The notes under the pieces are model-generated. The model searched no databases. It was given only the letters and a program-made list of their open reading frames with translations, and was not told the DNA's origin. 64,000 nucleotides of DNA from Acholoe squamosa (taxonomy: Eukaryota; Annelida; Polychaeta; Phyllodocida; Polynoidae). This document shows positions 57,401 to 64,000 of the stretch, piece after piece. Every line of letters begins with the position of its first letter. The first letter of the stretch is position 1. Location of the stretch: assembly GCA_949317995.1 (NCBI GenBank), contig OX439038.1, positions 33,564,613 through 33,628,612 on the forward strand, given 5' to 3'. The position numbers were made by a program, and so were the translations under genes.

Positions 57401-57807
57401 TATTTCTTGCACTGTTTTTCGAGATTTCGTAGTCGCAATACCTTGCGTTCAGAGCTTTCCAACTTTTTCTGTTGGTCAAATCTCATCATCTCGTCTCGTT
57501 TGATTGCTTGTTGTCTCAAGTATTCTTTAGCAGATATTCCCCGGCTTTGGCTACCACCTATATCAAATATCGCTGTACTTAAGCCTTCTAAGGACTTCCT
57601 GTCTGTAATTAGTGTTGGTGTAGCAGTACTAGCGGTGGTAGACGTGTGTCTTCAAACCGAAGTATTCATCATCATGATGGGACTTCAAGTTGTCTGTTCT
57701 GAGGTATTCAGTTCACTTTGTAGGAATAAATCCTGTAACTGTCCTGCTAAATGCGATTTCTTTGGATTCGAAGTGATTTGTATATGGGCAGTTGTCACCT
57801 TCGGAGT

Positions 57808-58146
57808 CTAAACTACCTTTTCAGTAAATGAGTCGGCAATTGTCGTATAACCATCTTCGGTTTCAATAGTCAGGCTTCGGCCTGTACCAACCGTAAATGG
57901 TGGTGCCTTTGCTTCAGAACCTAAGTAGCTGAAGTTGGATTCAGTGGACTCAGCACTGTCAGACCCCAAGTCTCCCTGGGTCGGTTTGTCATGATTCCGG
58001 TTCGATCTCCATGGTCGCGCACTTAAACCAAAACTGGCCACGGCACCAGTGTAATGGTTCGATTTCTTATATGACTTTGGTTGAGTTCTAGATTTGTTAA
58101 TATCAAGCAAACTAGACAAGTTAGCTCGGGTTAGTGCAACCGGCAC
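57808..58146 (-). other. Gypsy-2 leader with open frame starting in the LTR
   Basis: A 112-codon minus-strand frame starts inside the 5' LTR, crosses the primer site and ends at 57808. It may be the original gag start read from the LTR transcript or chance. It shows no recognisable domain. Confidence 0.3.
58034..58048 (-). promoter_or_regulatory. Gypsy-2 primer-binding site
   Basis: Reading away from the 5' LTR end on the minus strand: one base, then TGGTGCCGTGGCCAG. The TGG start fits pairing to a tRNA CCA end. The tRNA was not identified. Confidence 0.55.
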
Positions 58147-58344
58147 ATATTTATTCAGGAGTCACATGAGTTTAAAGTAGTGCTATAAGGATAGCTCGGT
58201 GCTCAGCAGGTGTTGCTCTGGCTGTAGCCAGAAGCCGACTGAACTCCCTACGCAGTCCCAGGTAGGGAATGGAGCAGCGACGACCAGTGCTGCCACCACC
58301 CCATAGTGACCAGAGATCGAAGCGACCTCTGGTCCTACCGGTGG

Positions 58345-58632
58345 TTTGTTTGTTTAGTTTTACGTCCGGGGGCCATCGAGGAACTCAGACATCAAAGGTC
58401 TCGGACATTAAGTCCTTTCTTTTCTTTTTGGACAGGTATTTATATATGCTGCTTGCCCGACACAGCAGTGAACGAATCTTTGAATGACAAAATCTATGAG
58501 ATGTGTGACCAAATCTACGAGGAGGGGTGAGGGGGAAAACCACTACCGGGGCTTCATTCCCCTACTCTTTTCGAAGGATAGCAAGTGTTCTTTTATTTAC
58601 CTGGTCCCATAGGCAGGGCCAGACAAACCACA
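58345..58632. mobile_element. 288-bp insertion, GTGG duplicated
   Basis: Absent from the mate LTR, whose sequence reads CTGGTGGTAACC straight through. GTGG is found on both sides (58341-58344 and 58633-58636). The ends TTTGTTTG and CAAACCACA are roughly inverted. The start TTTGTTTGTTTAGTTTTACG looks element-specific. Class unknown. Confidence 0.7.
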
Positions 58633-58684
58633 GTGGTAACCGCACCGACTGACCTGCCCTCTCAAATAGGGAGCTAAAACCATA

Positions 58685-59036
58685 TGTAACGGTTCGTTTC
58701 GACTTATATGTTGGGTGGCTCTTTGGCTCGCTTATTACTAGAGATACCAACACAACACGAGTAGTTCGGGTTGGGCAAAGCCCCAGACTTCCTACCGCTC
58801 GGGTAGGCCTTTATTGAAGGTACAAACACACGTCTGGACTGGACTACGTCCAGTCCCCTTCTGCGGTTCATCCGGCTCCTTAGTAGGAGCTGGACGCGAG
58901 GTGTGGTGCTGCCCCCTCTTGTACCAAACGGGTACCGCAAAGCGACGCCTGGTTGGCATAGAAGGAACGAGCACCACACGAACACATCTCTCGGATGAAG
59001 CGCACTAATATATATACAACGATGCCGACACCTACA
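58685..59036 (-). mobile_element. solo LTR (352 bp) with CATA target duplication
   Basis: On the minus strand it begins TGTAGGTGTCGGC and ends CGTTACA. It contains a TATA-like TATATATATTAG near the start and a polyadenylation signal CAATAAAGG. CATA flanks both sides (58681-58684 and 59037-59040), and the mate Gypsy-2 LTR shows the empty site. Its termini resemble those of Gypsy-2 LTRs (TGTAGG ... TTACA), so it comes from a related family. Confidence 0.85.
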
Positions 59037-59064
59037 CATATAAGACGCTCCACGAGCCCCTACA

Positions 59065-59600
59065 CAGTGTTCAACACACTTTTTTACAGTGTAGGGAGGT
59101 GGGGGAGAGAAGCAAGACAGTGTAAGTACAACACAATTTTTTTACAGTGTAGGAAGGGTGGTGGTAGAGAGAAGATAGACAATGTAAGTTTAACACATTT
59201 TTTTACAGTGTAGGAAGGGTGGTGGTGGAGAGAAGCTAGATAGTGTAAGTTCAACACACATTTTTTACAGTGTAGGAAGAGGGGGAGAAGCAAAACAGTG
59301 TAAGTTCAACACACTTTTTTTACAGTGTAGGGAGGGGGAGAAGCTAGACAGTATAAGTTCATTTTTTTAAAGAGTGGGAAGGGTGGTGGTGGATCAAAGC
59401 TAGACAGTGTAAGTACAACACACATTTTTTACAGTGTATGAAGGGTGGTGATAGAGAGAAGCTAGATAGTGTAAGTTCAACACACATTTATTACAGTGTA
59501 GGAAGGGGGGAGAACCTAAACAGTGTAAGTTCAACACACTTTTTTTTACAGTGTAGGGAGGGGGGAGAAGCCAGACAGTGTAAGTTCAACACACATTTAG
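59065..59600 (-). repeat. about 62-bp minisatellite, right block
   Basis: Nine or so units of the same repeat as 46600-47057 (AGTTCAACACAC, TTTTTACAGTGTAGG, GGGAGAAGC). It continues the array broken by Gypsy-2. Confidence 0.9.
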
Positions 59601-59734
59601 AGGGGTGGTCGCAATAGAGGGAGTTTTTTACATTAAAACAAACAGAAAATTGCTATAGTCTTTCCAAAAATAGCCGTAATAGTGAGGTGGTCGCATTAGA
59701 GGGGTGGTCGTCAGGTGAGAGTTGACTTTATTAC

Positions 59735-60115
59735 TAGCTGCTGGCCGAGGCTGGTATTCCCAGCTGCTGGCAGAGGCTGGTATTACTAGCTGCTGGCCAA
59801 GGCTGGTATTACTACAGCTGCTGGCCGAGGCTGGTATTACTAGCTGCTGGCCAAGGCTGGTATTACTAGCTGCTGGCCAAGGCTGGTATTACTACAGCTG
59901 CTGGCCTAGGCTGGTATAACTAGCTGCTGGCCAAGGCTGGTATTACTACAGCTGCTGGCCGAGGCTGATATTACTAGCTGCTGGACAAGGCTGGTATTAC
60001 TACAGCTGCTGGCCAAGGCTGGTATTACTAAATGCTGGCCAAAGCTGGTATTACTAGCTGCTGGCCAGGCTCGTACACATGTATTACTAGAACTGCTGGC
60101 CGAGGCTGGTATTAC
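59735..60115 (+). repeat. 26-30-bp tandem repeat (AGCTGCTGGCCGAGGCTGGT)
   Basis: About 14 head-to-tail units of AGCTGCTGGCC(G/A)AGGCTGGTATTACTA, some with an extra CAG. Open frames across it on both strands are repeat artefacts. Confidence 0.95.
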
Positions 60116-60660
60116 TACAGATGATCGCGCAGGTTCGAATCCCATTGTCAGCAGACACGTTTTGCACCATGCTCCTGGCTTTCCAGCCGTGTGGGCAGAA
60201 AGATATCAGGGCCAATTAGAGCCGTCACATGAGCGCACCAAACTGTATGTCATTGTAACAGCGTCAGGCAGTTTTCCCGCGACAGGGCGACGGTGGCCCT
60301 CCATATGGTGGGAGTTAGAACTGCTGTATCCCAGGCCTGAGCAGGCGTCCGCTGACGATGGGATTAGGCTGGAAACCTACCCCTGAATTCCACTCCCGCT
60401 TCTCTCCCACTACATATGGGGCAGGTGGAAGCCTTGGCCATTTTGTTGGAAACTGTTGGATGTGCATGAGTGAGCACACTCTCCCAGCAGATGTTATCAC
60501 TGATAAGTTATCTGAATGTGTGGGGGAGAGTGTGAAATGAGACTGAGACAGACAGAGTGCAGAATAAACATCCACTAATCACCCCAAATTAAGCGATTAG
60601 GATAAGAATCTCTTTGATATAACAAGATTATATTTCTATAATCCTCCCTCTCCCTGTCTG
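60116..60660 (+). repeat. possible tRNA-headed SINE-like sequence
   Basis: A B-box-like GCAGGTTCGAATCCC starts the unit just after the tandem repeat, without a clear A box. About 500 bp of non-coding sequence follows. No second copy is in the window, so this is only a suggestion. Confidence 0.25.
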
Positions 60661-60754
60661 TGATCTGACCTTCAGACAGGAGGAAGTAAGGGGAGAGGGG
60701 TTGGGGGGTGGAGCCCTATGCCTGCGGTAGTTATACAGACCGCAGATGCCCAGC

Positions 60755-60835
60755 ATACGATGGGATTCGAACCCGCGCGACTGGAACATTTTGCGGCCCG
60801 GGATAGAGCCACGAAAACTCACTCCCGATCACTTG
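60755..60835 (-). other. tRNA-like Pol III promoter sequence (pseudo-tRNA or SINE head)
   Basis: The minus strand reads GTGGCTCTATCC about 42 nt before GGGTTCGAATCCC, spacing close to that of tRNA A and B boxes. I could not form a full cloverleaf, so a decayed tRNA or SINE head is likelier than a working gene. Confidence 0.35.
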
Positions 60836-61093
60836 TTGAGATTTAAGTTCCTTTGTCGAAACAAAGGAAATAAGATGCACGGATGCGGATGGGTTCATTT
60901 TTGATGATCTTATACTGTCCAATGTCTATTCTACCTCACATATAATCCTCAGCCAAAAAGAGGTTGTTGTTTTTTTTTGTTTTATTGTGTGACAAACCTA
61001 AAACATGGAAAGTAAATTTTGATTTTGACTACCTGACTCATCAGTATCTATATGTAATGTACTGATTAAGTATAGGGAGGCCAAGCTACTCAC

Positions 61094-62219
61094 ATGTTTC
61101 CTTTTCTTGCGTCGTCTTCCTCCTTTCTTGTCTGGCCGCCTCTGTGACCTTACCCTTCTTTGCCTTATACCGATGGTGTCTGCAGGACTTGGAACATTTA
61201 CTTCCACATCAAAAGTTTCAATTTCTATTTCACTCTCACTCTCCTGAGATAACATCCTAACATTGCTCTCTTGAGATAACATCCGGATATCAGAGAGCAT
61301 GTCATCTAGAGCAGTAGCAGGTCCATAGTTTAAGGCATGGCGACCATCAGCACTGGCCGCAGACTCCCTGTGCACTGCAATGTCAAGATGTGCAACCCTG
61401 GGTGGTAAAGGTTTAGTATTACTGGATCTCCAGTTTGATTCATTCTCCTCAGTAGTACTCTTTGCTCTCCTTCTTGACGGAGCTGAGCGAAAGCGTGTTC
61501 GTGGTTTCCGTGTCTCACTGTCCGAGAGGGCTGCCCGATCTTCCCTGCCACTAGCCACATGATCAGATAACAGGGAGTTAAGTGAGGATTTGCTTGATAG
61601 AAATGTCTTTTGCTCAGAGCTGTTCAATTCAAGTTTGGATTTTGATGGGGATTGATGAAGAGAACTTGTGTTTTTCAGAAAGCGTGGGCCAGGTGGGTCA
61701 CTTGGAGAAAATTGAGAATTGATGTCCTCTTTTCGAAATGATAAGCTCCCCTCTTGCATAGCAAGGTCGGTTGTTTTTAAGAGATGAAAATGTGAAGGAG
61801 ATGGTAAGGCAGTGTTCAATTCTATCCCCCCCTCGAATAATGGAACATCTGCACCTAGGGTGAAGGCTTCCTTCTCTGGGCATGCTAGCATAACATCTTC
61901 ATGTTGTGGTGTGGGTTCCAGGTCATGCAATGCATCACCTGGATCACAGTCTGACATAATTGCAGATGAAATAGCTTGGACATGCTGAAACTGAGGGCTT
62001 CCTACGAAAGTTGCTTCAGCAGTCCTTAAAAGTAAAACTTCAGCCTCAGTAGAGGCATCACTTCTATTCATCCCTAGCATATTTTGATGATCTGTCTCAG
62101 CTTCAGATGGCGGCATTGAACCGACATTGATTTGTTGTATCTGACCTTGACCTGCATCATGGTCGTTGCCTTCAGGTTCCTCCATACTGTCTGCTTAAAC
62201 TGTCAGACTCACTGCATTC
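61094..62219 (-). CDS. RNF180: RNF180-like E3 ligase, first coding exon (codons 1-364)
   Basis: A good acceptor (TCTTTGGCAG, AG at rc 62220-62221) opens the exon. An in-frame TAA 12 nt before the ATG (rc 62183-62185, A at -3, G at +4) makes this ATG the start and 62186-62219 5' UTR. The 364 residues are Ser/Asp/Glu rich and probably disordered. They end in a basic run GGRRRKKRKH just before a GTGAGT donor (rc 61088-61093), the position where vertebrate RNF180 has a basic stretch ahead of its RING. With the other two exons the protein is 610 residues (human about 590). The N-terminal cysteine-rich part of vertebrate RNF180 is not seen; it may be absent, or encoded on alternative upstream exons beyond 64 kb. 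A non-coding 5' exon must lie upstream. Confidence 0.8.
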
Positions 62220-63214
62220 CTGCCAAAGACAATGGGAAGAATATAAACAACAACACTTGAAAATATCTAATTCCGTCTGGGTATTAATATAAAAGACTGA
62301 CCATGTATATATAATAGATCGTAGACGGTAGAGACTCAAACTGTGGAGCCCGCAGCGTAAAGTCCGGGATCCACTACTGTGAACGCTAATTAGGTTGGAA
62401 ATAGACAGATCGTAGCAGCAGATCTCCGACATACACACAATGTCCAGTGAGCGTCTTGCGAGAGAAAACGCAAACATCATCAATTCTTGATATTTGTGGA
62501 TCAACATGGTAAAAGGTATGCCCGCACACCCCCACGCGGGCGTCCCTTTTACTGTGTTGATCCACATTTGCTCTTGTGTGTTCTGTCAGACGTTAGCATT
62601 CACACCAGGTAACGCAGTAGTGGATCACCCCCTTAACTTGGGTGCGTTTTCTCAACCTAATGTATAACTGCATAAAACACGTAGTCAATGTAACTGTAAG
62701 CTGTGATGTAACTGTAATATAAATCAAAATTGAAAAAGTGCTTTGTCAGCGCTAACCCTTTTCAATTAAACATAAGCAGCTAAACAAAAGGCTTGGTATC
62801 TAGAACTTTAAACCCATGAGTATGAGCATGGACCTAAAAGTGCGTTGTACTGACTAGTCTACAGGTCCATGTTGTGACGTTGAATTCAGATGCTACAATA
62901 TCGAAAAGGTAGTCTCGCGGGTGTATTATAAATGTGGTTGAATGGAGTGTCACAGTGTATAGTGTATTGAACACTAAGTATATCATAAACGATATCACAG
63001 ATAACAAGGCCACTTAATACTCCAACCGATTTCGAAATCTTAGCCTAAAGCCCTAACCCACCATTGTTAAACCGGTAACTGGACAACTCTGAAGCAAGGA
63101 CAGGTCGGAAGCAGACATCTCAGAAGCAGGGACAGGTCGGAAGCAGACATCTGGGAAGCAAATAACTTTTCTGAATAATTGTCTTGATATTTTTAAACAT
63201 ATTTTCGCCATTCC
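62220..63214. other. RNF180-like upstream intron, no feature
   Basis: A 34-bp near-repeat (GGACAGGTCGGAAGCAGACA) occurs twice at 63095-63150. Otherwise nothing is recognised. Confidence 0.4.
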
Positions 63215-63880
63215 ATGATTCTACGGCGTAGGGACAGTATCACTAGGGTTGTTGTTTTTCAAATTCTATAAGAAGAGAGGGATATTATCCCCGGGGGGCC
63301 ACTCTGTATCTTTTCTATAGTAACAATGTGCGTACATCACCCCAAACCTTGGACGCTTTTGGCGGGGCAATTTTCCTTGAAAATTTACCCCTTTTAATGG
63401 GAATTTGCTTTTAAAGGTATCCCTTTCCCTGCTCAATGACACACTCTCATATTTGAAACCCTTACAACGAACTATTGTCAAAAATGTACCCCTTTCCTGG
63501 CCAATTTTTGAGAATTTCCTTGAAAAAAGTAGCCCTTCTCCTGCCATTTACTGAGAATTTTCCAGGAAAACATACCCCTTTCCCATCAGCATTTTAAATG
63601 GTAGGGAATGAAAGAAAAGGTATGGATGAAAATAACTATAACTCGTGTTCTATTTGGAATTTTTGAAAAATTCTTTCACCGTTGGAAAGCCCTAAAAAAT
63701 GTACCCCTATTGACCCAAATTGGACCCAAAAGGGGCCCCTTTAACAGGTCTGGGCGGATCCGTTGTTTCGGCCGAAAAAGTACCCCCTTTCCCGCTAGTT
63801 TGTATACGCACATGGTTTCCATGTTTCCTCAAGTGCCTGCCCCCCCCCCCCCCCCCCGGGATATTATCATGGTTCCTTTA
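63215..63880. mobile_element. element K fragment split by a 570-bp insertion
   Basis: ATTCTACGGCGTAGGGACAG to AGAGGGATATTATC (63217-63285) and GATATTATCATGGTTCC (63860-63876) are consecutive parts of element K (compare 14670-14750). Between them lies about 570 bp with ends CCCCGGGGGGCCACT and CCCCCCCCGG and with GATATTATC on both sides, a probable 9-bp target duplication. The interior repeats TACCCCTTTCC motifs. Confidence 0.6.
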
Positions 63881-64000
63881 GGCCGAAATACCTGCCTGCT
63901 TACAGGCAGGATCCAATGGTTTCTGTTGGTAGTCCGTCTTGGGTTACGTCTTTCGGGGAGAAGCGCTAACGTGGCGCCATTTTCGCTTGTTAAATATGAG
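63881..64000 (+). mobile_element. element X, copy 3 (left end only)
   Basis: GGCCGAAATACCTGCCTGCT onward matches the left end of copy 1 through TTTCTGTTGGTAGTC, then diverges. It is inserted in element K sequence and runs to the window edge. Confidence 0.65.

Larger units (their letters stand above)
47058..59064 (-). mobile_element. Gypsy-type LTR retrotransposon 2, degenerate
   Basis: On the minus strand: 5' LTR (58050-59064, enlarged by two insertions), primer site, coiled-coil and capsid gag, protease, reverse transcriptase, RNase H, integrase, an extra open region, polypurine tract, and 3' LTR (47058-47425). The domain order is Gypsy-like. All frames carry multiple frameshifts and stops. 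It sits in an intron of the RNF180-like gene in the same orientation as the gene. Insertion into the minisatellite makes the target duplication ambiguous (TAGTG versus CAGTG). Confidence 0.88.
58050..59064 (-). repeat. Gypsy-2 5' LTR with two nested insertions
   Basis: Removing the 288-bp insertion with its GTGG repeat and the solo LTR with its CATA repeat leaves 367 bp, against 368 bp for the mate at 47058-47425. The U5-side 90 bp has about a dozen differences from the mate; the remaining 280 bp has only two. Confidence 0.85.

Noticed and set aside
59722..60145. Open frames rich in Ala/Gly/Trp repeats
   Set aside because: Generated by the 26-30-bp tandem repeat on both strands.
60998..61093. 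Last 32 codons of the long frame over the RNF180-like exon
   Set aside because: They follow a GTGAGT donor at the point where the joined RING exon continues the family pattern; treated as intron.
62186..62567. 131-codon minus-strand frame upstream of the RNF180-like ATG
   Set aside because: It is in a different frame from the gene, crosses a strong splice acceptor and shows no domain.

Overview
This window looks like nuclear DNA of an invertebrate animal, probably marine, but the species cannot be fixed from the sequence. The two host genes are split by introns of 12.8 and 14.7 kb. Splice sites are standard GT/AG, and most of the remaining DNA is nested transposable elements, microsatellites and minisatellites. 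I see no bacterial operons, CRISPR arrays or rRNA. Only two host genes are recognisable, both on the minus strand.

Left part (1-19.1 kb): a 45-bp satellite, then the 5' end of a GMP reductase gene. Exon 1 is at 18862-18948 and exon 2 at 5972-6091; later exons are not seen and probably lie left of the window. Intron 1 is packed with nested DNA elements: GGGAGTGG-ended elements with TAA/TTA target duplications, CCGTAATCTCCCGCG-ended elements at TA, an X family with GGCCGAAATACC ends that hosts a 5'-truncated LINE, foldbacks, and two successive insertions at one AGTAACG site. Left of exon 2, at 2598-3368, lies a 771-bp LTR-type element. Its two 249-bp LTRs each contain a tRNA-Cys-like gene, and its primer-binding site matches that tRNA's own 3' end plus CCA. 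This is the most novel structure in the window.

Middle (19.1-45.3 kb): about 160 bp upstream of the GMPR start codon begins a 2.7-kb pair of foldback elements built from dozens of short AGTCC-GGACT palindromes. Two further arrays of different short palindromes follow. A full-length Gypsy-type LTR retrotransposon (25643-36131, 229-bp LTRs, ACAAG target duplication) carries gag and pol with several breaks and is itself split by a 5.56-kb TAA-flanked insertion. The rest is MITEs, minisatellites and unassigned intergenic DNA.

Right part (45.3-64 kb): an RNF180-like membrane RING E3 ligase gene with three coding exons (61094-62185, 46197-46428, 45291-45799; 610 codons). Its 14.7-kb intron contains a minisatellite broken by a 12-kb degenerate Gypsy-type element (47058-59064, minus strand). 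That element has a coiled-coil gag, broken pol and an extra open region downstream of integrase. Its 5' LTR holds two more insertions, one of them a solo LTR.

The GMPR and RNF180 products have no evident functional link. Repeats drive the architecture, and many insertion events can be ordered from target-site duplications and from paralogous empty sites inside the same window.
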